Of a stretch of 64,000 nt of DNA, positions 34,201-45,589 are shown piece after piece. The number at the start of each line of letters is the position of its first letter. Within the stretch, counting starts at the first letter, position 1. The notes under the pieces are model-generated. The model was not told the DNA's origin, did not search any database, and saw only the letters and a list, made by a program, of their open reading frames with translations. The position numbers and the translations under genes were made by a program. Source of the DNA: Diogma glabrata (lineage: Eukaryota > Arthropoda > Insecta > Diptera > Cylindrotomidae); the NCBI GenBank assembly GCA_963693315.1, contig OY856188.1:150004224-150068223 (forward strand), read 5' to 3'.

Positions 34201-37200
34201 GTTTGTTAGATTTTAAAGATGATCTTCGTTCTTTAGTAACAGTTTCATTGACATCGGGTTTTATTTTTGTAGATATGGATCGATCAGGTTGAATATTTGA
34301 TTTCATTGGATTTTCGCTCGACGAACGTGCGAACTTTTCATTTGTTGAAACTTTGTTTGATGGAGCTATCGGTGCTGTATTATTTCTTTCAGTTGCAGAC
34401 TTCAGTTCTTTTTTGACTGTTTCGCGGATCGCAGTCGTTTCTTTAACAAATTTATCGGTTATAATAGATTTTTTTGGCTGCCGATCATTATTGGACGCAT
34501 GCTCAGTTTTAGAAATAGTTTTCCTTTTCACATTTTCAGATTCGCGTGGTTTGGATGGATGCTTTGGTCCACAATCACAACCACATACTTGAGAAACCAA
34601 TTTCTTAACAACCTGTTCCTCCACTATTGCCGTTTTAGATTTTGATTTTGTGCTTGATTCCATTGGTTTTTCTTTGATCGGTTTTGCAACGAAGTCTTCG
34701 ATTTTTTTGGAATAATTCTGACCTACTGATGACTTTAAATTAGAAACAGTTTTCTTTTCAATTTTATCAACATCAATTAAAATTTGAGAATCAATTTGTT
34801 CGAGATTTGATTTAATTGGTGATGTTGCTGTTGGTTGTGAAGGTTTTCGTGTTGATTTTTTGTCATGACTTTGTTCCGAAATTTGTTTATTGACTTGCCT
34901 GGGTAGAGCCTTTCGATCAGGACTAGTTTCAGGTGACCATATTTGGGTGACTGTTGGCGATCGGCGATCGGTTATAGTTTTTGTAATAGTTGTTGAGTGA
35001 GCTTTACGATCAGGGCTATTATCAGACAACTGTTTTGGATTAGGCTGGTAGTTTTGTTTCTGTTCTATAAGTGCACGAGTTGGGCTAGAATGAGCACCTG
35101 TAGGCGTTTTACGGTCATAGACTTTACGTTGAGTTTCAATTATTTCTTCATTTGCTTCTTTCAACGTTTTTTGCGTTCTTCTTATTGGACTTGTTTCCTG
35201 AGGCAATTTGCGATCAGTTGTTTGTTTATACGGTGCACTTGATTTACGGACAGGACTTAATTCATTCGAGACTGTTGTTTTTGGTCGTGATCTTTCAGGT
35301 CTTGCTTCAGATAGTAAGGTATCTGAATGCTTTTCTCGGCCAGTTGCCGTAGTACGATAACTATCATTTACGTTAAATTCGCTACTAACTACAGTTTTTT
35401 TGTTTGATGAATGCGTTTGCTTTTTTCCGATATCAATTACGCTAGGTTTTAGGATGTTATCCGGCAATCGTGATCGACTTTTATGAGTCGAATTGTTTAC
35501 TGCCGATTTTAGTGGAATTGGGCGGTCTGGACTTGAATCTGTCGATCGTAATACTGCAGGTACCTCAGTTTCTTTTTTTGTAATTCTATCATCTCTGGAA
35601 TTGACTTTGTCTTTCACACCAAAATCTGTTGTTTTAATTAACACGGTTGTTGTTGATGTTTTTGGATTTCGTTCTGTTTTATCGGCATCTAATGCTTCGC
35701 TTTTATTTATGGGCACGTTCACCTTCGATGTTTTTGTGCTACGATCTCGTGTTACTTCGGCAACCCTCTCAGTCAATTTAAGATTATTTGATTGCTGGTC
35801 ATTTAGAATAATCTTGGAAATTATTGTTTTAGTAGTTCTTTTTATTTCAACTGTTTCATCGGGTAAGGGTTGTCGAGGTCTTTGATCTGTGTTTTGTTTT
35901 GGTATTTCAGTTTCATCAACAATTTGTGCAGAAGATTTTTTAACAAACGTTTGACTATCAGATGATGGCTCAGGCTGTTTTTGAACAGATAAGTGATCAG
36001 TTGGTCTTCTGTTTTGGCTCCTTTCCGGTAATCGTTGTTTGGATAAATTTTCATAAAATTGTTCAGTTTTCTCTTCTGACCTTCGCACATCTTTGGTTGT
36101 CGTTGCAATCCCATTCACATCAATTTCTTCTGTGGTTGTATTTTTTTTTTGTGGGTTACGATCAGGACTAGATTTATTAGTACGTGGATGTTTTATAGCT
36201 AGCTCAGGACTTTGTCTATGAGGTTGTCGATCAAATACTATTTCATTGACATCAATGTTTTTTTGTTCTGGTTTTATAGATAAATTTCGGGATCGATCAG
36301 TGCTGATGATAGTTGTTTTCTCCATTTGTATTTGAGTTGGGGTTGATTGTTCAGTTGGATTTCCCAGATTTTGCGTATTTTCTGGGAGTGCTAGTTCAGA
36401 AATTTCTTCAGGTTTTAGTTTTTCTGGTGATCGACAAGCATGTGGTCGTCGTTCAGGACTACTTTCAGGCGATCTTTGGTGTTTGAATTGAACAGTTATT
36501 GGTTCATTTTGTTTGGTTTCATTTGTTGATTTTTGTGCATCATTAACATCAACTGTTGTCGTTTCATAGTCTGGATATTCGGGTTTTCGGGTTGTTGACT
36601 GAAGAGGTGATTTTGGTGTTGTTTCTGGTTCACTTGGCAACCGCTTATCTTTAATTTTAGTACTCGTGATGTTGGTTCCATTAAATTCTTTCTGAGCTTC
36701 GGGAGATTTCTGATCCTTAGTATTTGTTGCTTTAAAGATTTCAATTTCTTTTATTGTGCTTTGACGTTCACGTATTTCAGGAGATCCTTCACGTGGCTGA
36801 TTCGGTATTTTAACAGTTTTCGTATTTTTTTTGGATTCTGTGTTATTTGCTGCCTCCGTAGTTATTTTTCTAATCGAAGTCTTCCGTTCAAGAGATTTTT
36901 CTAGTAAATTTGCTTGTTGCTCGTCTGGTGCACGATCAGGACTAGACTCTGGCGATCGCATTCTTGTTTTAAGTTGATCTGCATTCAATAATTTTTGATT
37001 ATTTACTGACGATTTCTTTTTGTCAGTTCTTTTTTGTTTCTGAGTATCTGTGGTAGTTTGCGCAGTCAGAGTTTCAACCACCTCCCTTGTAGTTATGTTG
37101 CTCTTTTTACTGCACTCATTGTGAATGTTAAAATCTGGCACCTGTGGACGTCTGGAAAGCTTATCTGAACCTTTTAGCATTTCGTCAGTGTTTTCAATGG

Positions 37201-40200
37201 TTTCCATAATTTCAACATGATGGTCTGAAGTATTAGACGGTGAATCACATGAACGGTGCGATATTGGTTTGTTATCTTTTGCATTTGACTCATTAGGACA
37301 TTCAAGTGTTTTTGTAGTTTTGAATATCTTAGATTTATGGCTAGGCTCGTTTTTCTCTTTCGTTGTCTTTCTCGTCATTTCTGTTAAATCAGTTTCGCTG
37401 GTCGTGGTTTCGGCACTAGGGATTCTAGGAGTTTCTAATGATAGACGATCGTATGGTGTTTTAATATCTGTTACAGTTTCATTTGATATTGGCTCAGGTA
37501 TATTCGTTTCAATAACGTCTGTGGTTATAGCCTTACCATCCGTTGAATGTGTATATGATTGGTTATCTCTCGTTGGTTTCTGTTTATAACTGAATTCAGG
37601 AGAATGTGGACGTTCCGAAAGATGATCAGAAATTGGTTCAATTGATTTTTGCTCGATATTGGTTTTCGTTTCAATTGTTTCTTTAGTTTCAAGTTTATTT
37701 CTGTCAGATATTCGCTGATTATCAGATTGAACGCTTTTTTGGGTTTTTGTAGTTGGAGTTTTATCAAAAGTTTTTGTTATTAATATATTGCGATCAGGTG
37801 ACGATTCGTGTAATTTTTTAATCGATTTTCGGTCTGACGGATATCGATCAGGACTAGAATCTGGTGTGGTTTGACGATTGTTGCAATTAGGTAAAAGATC
37901 ATTTGGTTTTGTTGGTGACCTCTGATTAGATATAGCTGCCGGTGATCTTGACTTTTTAGTTAAACGATCAGCGCTTTTTTCATAACCTTCTCGATTTTTT
38001 TTTGTCAATAAATTAATATTTTGTGTGGTATGTTCTAGTTGATTTGGTGATAAATCGTTTGATTTTTGTGGTAACCGTCGATCATTGTGCTTACCATCAG
38101 GGCTATTTTCGGTGTAGGGCTTACGTTTGGTTGAATTTACCGGAGTTGTTTTACAAGTATCATGTTCTTTAGTGCACACAATTTTAATTTCAACACTAGA
38201 TTTACGATCAGACGAATATTGCGGTAGCTTTGGTTCCTCTGTCGGTATTTCTCTGTTACTTTGCTGAGTAACAATGTTTGTTTCATGAGCGGTTTGATTC
38301 TTTAAACTTGATTTTCGTACCGCTGGCGAATCTCTATTTTTTAGAATTTGGGGAGTTGATGGTTTTCGTTTAATTTCAGTTTCAGAATCAATGTAGTCAC
38401 TTGTTTCAGATTCCATATCGTGGTTTTTGGTAGATTCACGAGCCTTATTGTCTGAAACAACAGTAATGATATCTTTAGATTTTTTTGTTGAGGTTTTCTT
38501 ATCATTTGGCATTCCCAAGATTTTACGACATCGTTCTTCGTAAGTCTCACTACGGACGTATAGTGGACGTTCTTTTGGTATCTCCTTTTGGGGTTCCGAT
38601 ACTTTTCGTTTAGGCTTTGTTTGTGCTTTTGTATCACAATCAAGATCTGTAACTTGATTTGTTTTATGTTTTTGTTGTCCAACATCATCAGATTTTTGTA
38701 AAATTGGCTGAGGGATATAAATGACTTTTTCACTTTTAAGCGTTTCATTTGGCTTTCGTGTTGAAGGTGATGTTTGTTTTGTTGGGGATCGTGATTTCTC
38801 ATGCGGTGCTCGCGCAGTACTGATAATAGACTGCCGATCATCATAATTTCTGTCACTTTTGACTACTGTGTTTGAACTTATCAAACTTATATCAGTATCA
38901 CGCGAGTTGCTACGGTGAGATCGGTATTTCTCAGGACTACTACTACTTCTAAGTGAAGTTGTGCTACGATGTGAACGAACACTATCCCGGTCAGACACTG
39001 GTGAAACACATCTTAATGATCTAGCAAATGCCTCATGATTGGCATCCACATCGACACTAACTCGTTTTCTTACAATTTCAGTTTCAACACTTTTTTTCTC
39101 TACACGAGTCGGACTTGGTCTTTGAGTCGGCCGCTCAAGATCTTGAGTTACAACTTGAATGTTAATTGTTTTTCTTTCAGGCAAATTTTCATTGTGACGT
39201 ATATTTGGTTCACGATCTTTATATACAGTGTAAATTTTTTCAGTTTCATTTTCTGAAGTTCGTTTTGAGTGGTGGTTTTCATATTCTGGTTGTGATAGCT
39301 TACTAGCTAGGCCATCTGTCCTGGAAGGTTTACCGGCAGGCCCACGAGTGCCATAAACTGAAATAAATTGTTCATCATCTAACACATTTTGTAAATTTTG
39401 GGCATTAATCGACGTTTTAACTTCAGTTCGAATTAGTTCGCTATCTTTGTCTGGACTTCGTTTTTGATCTGGTCTGGAAAATTTACCAGCAGGCCCACGA
39501 CTTTCGTGAATCGAAATATATTGTTCATCATCTGGAACCCTCTGTAAATGACGATCCTTGTTTGATGTTGTAAATTCAGTTCGAACCCTTTCGTTGTCTC
39601 TTTCTGAAGCTGGTTTTTGATCTGATCTGGAAGGTTTACCAGCCGGTCTGCGATTGTCGTGAACGGAATTATATCTTTCGTCATCCACCACATTTTGTGT
39701 GTGACGATCTACAGTTGTTTGATATTCAGCTCGAATTGATTCGTTATCTTCATCTGGAGTTCGTTTTTGATTTGGCTCGGAAGGTTTACCGGCTGGTTTA
39801 CGGTTATCATGAACAGAAATATATTGCTCATTATCATTTGCGTATTTAGTATCACGATCAGTTGTTGTAGTTGGATACGCCGTGCGAATAGGTTGGTTAT
39901 CTTTCACTGGGGTTTGGCGATTTATATCCGGCCGTGAAGGTTTTCCAGCTGGTCCACGACTTTCATGTTGGACATATGATCTATGGTCACGTTGATCGTA
40001 CACTTTATTTGAACTGCTTTTTGTTTGATATTCACTATATTCAGAGTGATTATCATCATCGATATATGATTGGTTGTCCAAATCTGTTGCATTTTTACCA
40101 TCATCAATATAAGTTGTTCTACTTTCTTGATTAATAATCGTTCGACGATTGACACTGTCGTCGTTGTTAGTAATTACTTTTCTTGTTCGATCAATCTGTG

Positions 40201-41076
40201 TTGTACTATTTTTATCTTTAATAACATCACAATGACGATCAACATATGTTGTGAATTGTTCATTACTATCAACATCAACATTTCCATAACGTGGACGATC
40301 GATATGAATATTTTTATCAAATCGATTTGATATATCACAACGATCATTAGAATGTTCAACTATTTTTTTTAATGTGTTTTTATTTATTCGTTCAAAGATG
40401 TCACTATCGTCGAAGGGATTATTATTCCGTAAACTTTTATTTTGCTCACGTTGATTGACGGAATCATTAGCAATGCCCTCCGTTACAAAACGTGATGTTT
40501 CATTTGACTTATTATTCGTACTTGATGTCCATGACTCTGCGTTAGCCGATATACTTTCATACTTGGTTGTGGTGACCGTTGATCCATCAGGTAATTCTTT
40601 TACTTCTTTTACGACCTTTGTCACAGAATCAGGATATTCTACAGTGCGTGAAATTAACTGCCCACCTCCTTGGTTTACATAAGTGTTAACATTGTGTTGG
40701 TTTGTAGATGTATTTTTGATCGTTGTATTACGATTAGAATTAATGTTCTGTTTATCACATAATCCACTTTTATGAATTTCAGAAAATTCATTTTCTAGGC
40801 GGTTATGATCAGGTTGTACTAAATTTTTATCGAAATCTTCGGGCAATGTTTGATAGTTTGATCGGATTACAGATGATGAAGATGTGACAGTTGATTTCTT
40901 ATTTTCAATTCTTTTATTATGTTCATCGCCTTGAACAATATTTTCTTCTAAGACAGTATTTGTATTCTCACCAGATGATGTTGTAAAATTCTTTTTGTCT
41001 CCGTCAAAAACAACAGATGAAATTTTTTCATTTTTTCCAGAAAATTTCGCTTGACCATCTTTTATATCATGAACAC
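31265..41076 (-). CDS. Smoothelin-like protein, giant 9.8-kb exon 3
   Basis: A single open frame of 9,812 nt (about 3,270 codons) with acceptor ATTGTAG and donor GTAAGT, entering in phase 1 and leaving in phase 0. Product features in order: a Ser-rich start ending YQTLPEDFD; a block with KVVKEVKELPDGSTVTTTKY; five PAGKPS repeats (39310-39990); a very long Lys/Ser/Thr/Pro region with many SSPDR-type motifs; a Cys motif, VCGCDCG (about 34575); two CLLSVSxKVxxFI repeats (33600-33830); two STKVxxLxKxF repeats (32360-32555); and the final KIWDLELLEKM, first half of a smoothelin motif. Composition implies intrinsic disorder. By analogy with smoothelins it is probably an actin or muscle-attachment protein. 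The codon frame carries no stops, so the exon is under selection. Confidence 0.95.
32360..32555 (-). repeat. Two STKVxxLxKxF protein repeats (inside exon 3)
   Basis: LSTKVAALAKTFTGDH and SSTKVSSLTKSFSRDD lie about 50 codons apart, each preceded by SRDR or RNSL and followed by charged residues. They look like duplicated short helical binding motifs. Confidence 0.6.
33600..33830 (-). repeat. CLLSVS protein repeat (inside exon 3)
   Basis: NENDECLLSVSDKVSRFINL and LENDDCLLSVSAKVNKFIIS are about 47 codons apart. A weaker third copy, EDDHCLISTKGARIINKI, lies near 32640-32690. Conserved Cys-Leu-Leu-Ser and Lys-Val-x-[RK]-Phe-Ile within a disordered background point to a functional linear motif. Confidence 0.75.
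39310..39990 (-). repeat. Five-copy PAGKPS protein tandem repeat (inside exon 3)
   Basis: GPAGKPSRPD, KPAGKPSEPN, RPAGKPSRSD, GPAGKFSRPD and GPAGKPSRTD occur at intervals of 50-52 codons. Between them a [DE]EQ[YF]IS[VI]H and an I-R-[TA]-E/A block recur. This is an in-frame DNA-level tandem array of about 150-156 nt that has diverged, so it is not an assembly artefact. Confidence 0.9.
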
Positions 41077-41136
41077 CTACAATAGAATCACATTTTAATA
41101 AAAATACATTTGTGAAAATAACTAAAATTTAATCAC

Positions 41137-41249
41137 CGCCAGTTGTTGCTAATCTATGTGTTGTGTGCATTTTACCATCATTACTTAATTCTGATGATGT
41201 CATTACATTCCACCCACCTAGTTTTGATGGAACACCATATTTGAAGTCT
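41137..41249 (-). CDS. Smoothelin-like protein, exon 2 of those in window
   Basis: A 113-nt exon, phase 2 in and phase 1 out, with acceptor TTTTTTGCAG and donor GTGATT (weaker). It encodes DFKYGVPSKLGGWNVMTSSE, then LSNDGKMHTTHRLATTGG. The phases agree with both neighbours: an AG|A codon from the 62778 exon and a G|GT codon into the giant exon. Confidence 0.85.
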
Positions 41250-42325
41250 CTGCAAAAAATTAAATTGAAAAAAAAATTAATTTCTTAAGTTACAGTTACA
41301 CAACCTTTATTTTTCATATATTCTTGTAATTTTTTTTGTAAATACAAATGCCCACATTGATGATAGAATCATTGAAAAACATAAACTTTGATTTTAAATA
41401 AAACCCACGTTACTAAATAATATTTAAATGATTTAAGGAGAAAGACCAATTAATGGAATATAATGGTAAAAAAAATTAGTTTATACTTTATAAAAAAAAA
41501 TGGTTTAGCAGGTCTTGACAATGACAATGACATTACCAACACTCAGTTCAGAAACTGTTGGGGAGCTAAAACTAACAGCAGATCTAATTAAATGACAAAA
41601 GAGGCTTATAAGCTATATAAATAATCGGGAACCAGATGGTGATAGCCCGGTCTTCTTAAAATGGAAGAAGAAGTAGTTATACGTCATGGGATTATTTATA
41701 AGTATTCTTCTAAAACCGAGAATATTTTAATAAGTCTAGGAACTACGCGAAGAATTCGATAGATAAGATGCGAGCGAACTATATGTACGTTACGATAACA
41801 TATGCCTATAACACCAGCAAATAAAGAAGGTAAATGAATGATTAGTAAACTCGTTGAGTAGTAAAGGTATCACAAGCTAAAAACTTAGATGGTATTTGTT
41901 GAAATGTTAAAAAATACCATATTACCACTGAACATAAAAATTTAAAAGATTTTAATTTTGTAGCAAGATATTTGGTCTAGCATCGTTATTTGCAATCTTT
42001 ATGCAACGTAATGGACGCTTGCCAACTTTCAGTATGAATGAAAAATACCGTCCAGACTGAAGTTCTTGTCGATGTTTAACCCCTTTGAATGTTTTGATAT
42101 CATTTCTTGAAGTTTGAAGGGAAAAAGTTTTATATTAACTCCTGTAATCCTGTAGACTGGATTTGAGGTATTTCCTTAGATTTTTCAAAACTGTTAAATT
42201 ACCTTTAACGATAGAGAGATAGATCACCAGCATTAGGTACAAGAATTTAAAAATGTTCGAAATTCACTTTTATGCATGAGAATTAAAGTTTTCGAGTTGA
42301 ACCCTAAATATCATAATTCTCTAAT
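41250..42325. other. Intronic DNA, no gene seen
   Basis: AT-rich sequence at the 3' end of a 21.5-kb intron. I see no open frame, repeat pair or mobile-element terminus that I can support. Confidence 0.45.
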
Positions 42326-42600
42326 AGGATTATACAAATTTGCAGGCTCCACGGACGATATCACAAGTTATTGATTATACGCAGTATGGCTTTTATAGAA
42401 GTCATGCAACAGATGATATGCAACAGACGTAACCCATCTGTGTAACAAATCTCTGGAGAACCATGGTGAAACATTCAGTATTTCAATTGATATTTCTAAA
42501 GCATTTGATAAAGTGTGGCAAAGAAATCTCATAACTAAATTAAAACCATATGGCATAGATCATTTTACTGTCGCATGGATTAATACTTCAATTTATTAAA
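42326..42600 (+). pseudogene. Reverse transcriptase fragment of a non-LTR element
   Basis: QYGFYRSHATDD, then after a one-base shift YATDVTHLCNKSLENHGETF, then SISIDISKAFDKVWQRNLIT and KLKPYGIDHF. The ISKAFDKVW block holds the first catalytic Asp of the RT palm. The pattern resembles Jockey/CR1-type elements. No endonuclease or YADD box is near, so it is a fragment. Confidence 0.75.
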
Positions 42601-45395
42601 ATACTTTAATATTTAACATTAAAAGCTATACCAAAACTTATCTGAACGACAGGATTGAAGTGGTTTCGGTTGTAACTGTTTAAAGTTCTTATAGAAGCAC
42701 TGCTCTCATAGTCAAAAAATAGCTTCAATACCAAGACTTTAGAAATTTTACAGAGACTGTTATGCGAAAATAACAGATGTTAAGCTGGCGGAAACTATTG
42801 CTTCTTTGATTTCAACTATATAGAAGTTTATTGAATATGTGACAACCATTTTGTTTAGATCAAAATAGTATTGTGTTAGCGGTGGTTTTTGTTTTTTTAA
42901 TGAATATTTTTCACAACATTAAATATTCTTTATTCTTGAAAGAGTCTTGAAATAGTCGAAAAAATCAAGTCAACTAGAGTGGAATGAAAAAAAGTTGAAG
43001 ATTATCGTTTGTCCTGCACACTATCCAATCGGTTAATTTGAATGTTAAGATGGAACTAAATATGTTAGATAGTAATTACAATAACAGAGGCTTTATATAA
43101 CACTTTCATAACATTTAGTTTTTTAATTTAGAAGCAAAAAAGATAGTTTAATTCGGGGCTTACTTTTTATATAAATAGGTATGTGGCAAATGCATTTTCA
43201 ATAGGTTTTTTAACGCTGAAATCATAATCTGAGATAATTACGATCTTAAAAGATTTTGTATCTTTTTATAGACCTTGTTTTATTGATTCAAATGTTTTAG
43301 GAATAGCAACATCAGCAGTTATATTTTTTAATCATTAACTTTTACAGTACTGACAGCTTTGTTTGACCAATATATTTTTTTTAAATAAAAAGCGTTGTGT
43401 TATTGGAATTCCAAAAGGTGTCACAACAAAATGCATACGATGTTGATGTTGATGAACGCAGTTTTTTTGAGAATGTTATATAATTATAAAGCAATAATAA
43501 TACAAACAATGATATATCACACAATCCATTTGCTGTACATTATTTTAATAGAGCAAAAAAATTGAAAAACTCTGTACCCACTGACGAGTTGAGTTCTCAG
43601 AAATTTATAGAAAATTCGTATATCATTATTTATAAAACTTAACAAATAATTTTTAAATTTTCTCCATTCCAAAATCTAGTTGACTTCATTTTTCAACTGT
43701 TTCAAGATTCGATAATAGTACATTATATAACAAGGTTGAGAAGTAAGCTATTATTGACCGAGAACTTTTAGATCCTGAGGCGCGTAGCGCCGAAGGATAT
43801 AATGTTCGAGGTCTATATTAGTCTTCTCAACCGAGGTATTTATAGAACTTTTTTAACTACTAACACTAATTATCATATTTGCTTTGATTAGATTTTGATA
43901 TTAGTCATTTGCCATTCCAGTTTTTAAATATCTTAAAATATCAAGTAGCCTGGAAGTTTAGTTTCATACAAATAAAACGAAATAAAGGAAAGCAATTATT
44001 ATTTGTTTGTGTTTTTTTGTTCATTTCAATTAAAAATAAAGGAAAAATTTGTCATTATTAACTTAGGTAATGTTTTGTTATTATTATCGACCTAGCTTGA
44101 GAAAAATTACTTCTCATTGGGGCATTCGAGTAAATAATGACGATTTCTCAAGTTAGTAGTTAAAAATAGTACATTATATAACAAGGTTGAGAAGTAGGCT
44201 ATTATTGACCGAGAACTTTTAGATCCTGAGGCGCGTAGCGCCGAGGGATATAATGTTCGAGGTCTATATTAGTCTTCTCAACCGAGGTATATATAGAATT
44301 TTTTTAACTACTAACACTAATTATCATATTTGCTTTCATTTGATATTTATATTAGTCATTTTCCATTTCATTTTTTAAATATCTTAAAATATCAAGTAGC
44401 CTGGAAGTTTAGTTTCATACAAATAAAACGAAACAAAGCAATGCAATTATTATTTGTTTATGTTTTTTTGTTCATTTCAATCAAAAATAAAAGAAAATTT
44501 GTCATTATTAACCTAGGTAATAGTTTGTTATTATTATTGACCTAGCTTGAGAAAAATTACTTCTGAATGGGGCATTCGAGTAAATAATGACGATTTCTCA
44601 AGTTAGTAGTTAAAAAAGAATATTTTATATTACTTAAAAGTTAAAATAGTATTGTGTTTTCGGCGGTTTTTGTTTTTTAATGAATTATTTAGAAATATTT
44701 TTCATATGGGTAAATAATTCATTAAAAAAAAAACAAAAACAGCCGAATCCAGAAAACTATTTTGATTTAAACGAAATGGCCGTCGCATATTCAATTTCGA
44801 ATAAGCTTCTATGGTTGAAATAGAAGCAATAACTTCCGCCAGATTAGCATATGTCATATTTGCAAACATGCTCGGTAAAACATCTTAAGTCTTGACATTG
44901 AATATAATTTTAGACTATGACGCTGTGCATCCATAGGAACTTTTAACAGTTACAATAGAAACTACTTCAATTCTAATGACAGCGATCACTTCTTACCTTA
45001 TAACCTTGTTTCGGAAGCTTTGTTTAAAGTTGTTTAGATAAGTTTCGGTAAGGCTTCTAATATTAAATATATAATTATTTTAGAAACTTTCACTAAAGTG
45101 GTGGGAAAGCTTTCCTGTGGAAGTTTTATCGAAACAGTTTAGAAGTAAAATTTAACTAGTTTCCACTTAGAAGCATTAGCGAAGCTTAAGCTGGTATAAC
45201 TCAAAATTAAGAAGTTAGTTTGCTATTTGGACATGCCACATTCTTTTTTATATAAAAAGTAAACCCCTGAATTATAGTATTTTTTCTACATTTTAATTAA
45301 AGTTAAATGTTATATGAAAGTCTCATAGAAGTCTTATAAAAACCATTGTTATATCTTAACATTCAAAATTAACTCATTGGATAGCATGCAGGTCA
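42601..45395. repeat. Complex inverted-repeat region (A/A' and B/B' pairs)
   Basis: A (42601-42900; CGGAAACTATTGCTTCT, AAAATAGTATTGTG) is inverted as A' (44700-45075). B (43005-43200; ATCCAATCGGTTAATTTGAA, TACTTTTTATATAAA) is inverted as B' (45200-45395). The order A-B...A'-B' is not concentric, so two overlapping elements or a rearranged one are implied. A smaller hairpin, TTTTTGTTTTTTAATGAATTAT, folds back at 44665-44765. Confidence 0.6.
43722..44614. repeat. Direct tandem duplication, unit about 445 bp
   Basis: Units at 43722-44166 and 44167-44614 are about 95% alike. Each starts AGTACATTATATAACAAGGT and contains CTGAGGCGCGTAGCGCCGA. Each also contains a 320-bp block with TTAACTACTAAC at one end and GTTAGTAGTTAA at the other. 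That inner block may be a MITE already present when the unit duplicated. Confidence 0.85.
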
Positions 45396-45432
45396 AAGCA
45401 TCGAAGGACCCAAGCTCGAATCCTGATCCGAT
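45375..45432 (+). repeat. tRNA-promoter-like tract (possible SINE head)
   Basis: TTGGATAGCATGCAGG resembles an RNA polymerase III A box and GCTCGAATCC, 34 bases on, matches a B box core. Flanking cloverleaf pairing is not evident, so this is not called a tRNA. Confidence 0.3.
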
Positions 45433-45589
45433 CGTCAGCAAAAACTTTAATTAAAACATACATATTCATAATAAAATAACACAGCAATAACAATAATGAT
45501 GTTACAAAATAGAAATAGGAAGTAGAAATACAAAAACTATTATAATATTTTTGTTACATATTTTAGCTTCGGTAAGATTGCTTAAAAAA

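Noticed and set aside
31503..40682. Many plus-strand and alternative-frame open frames of 60-171 codons
   Set aside because: They are shadows of the 9.8-kb minus-strand exon; their composition follows from its repetitive codons and none has splice or domain support.
45375..45432. A tRNA gene
   Set aside because: Promoter-like boxes are present but acceptor, D and anticodon stems do not pair.
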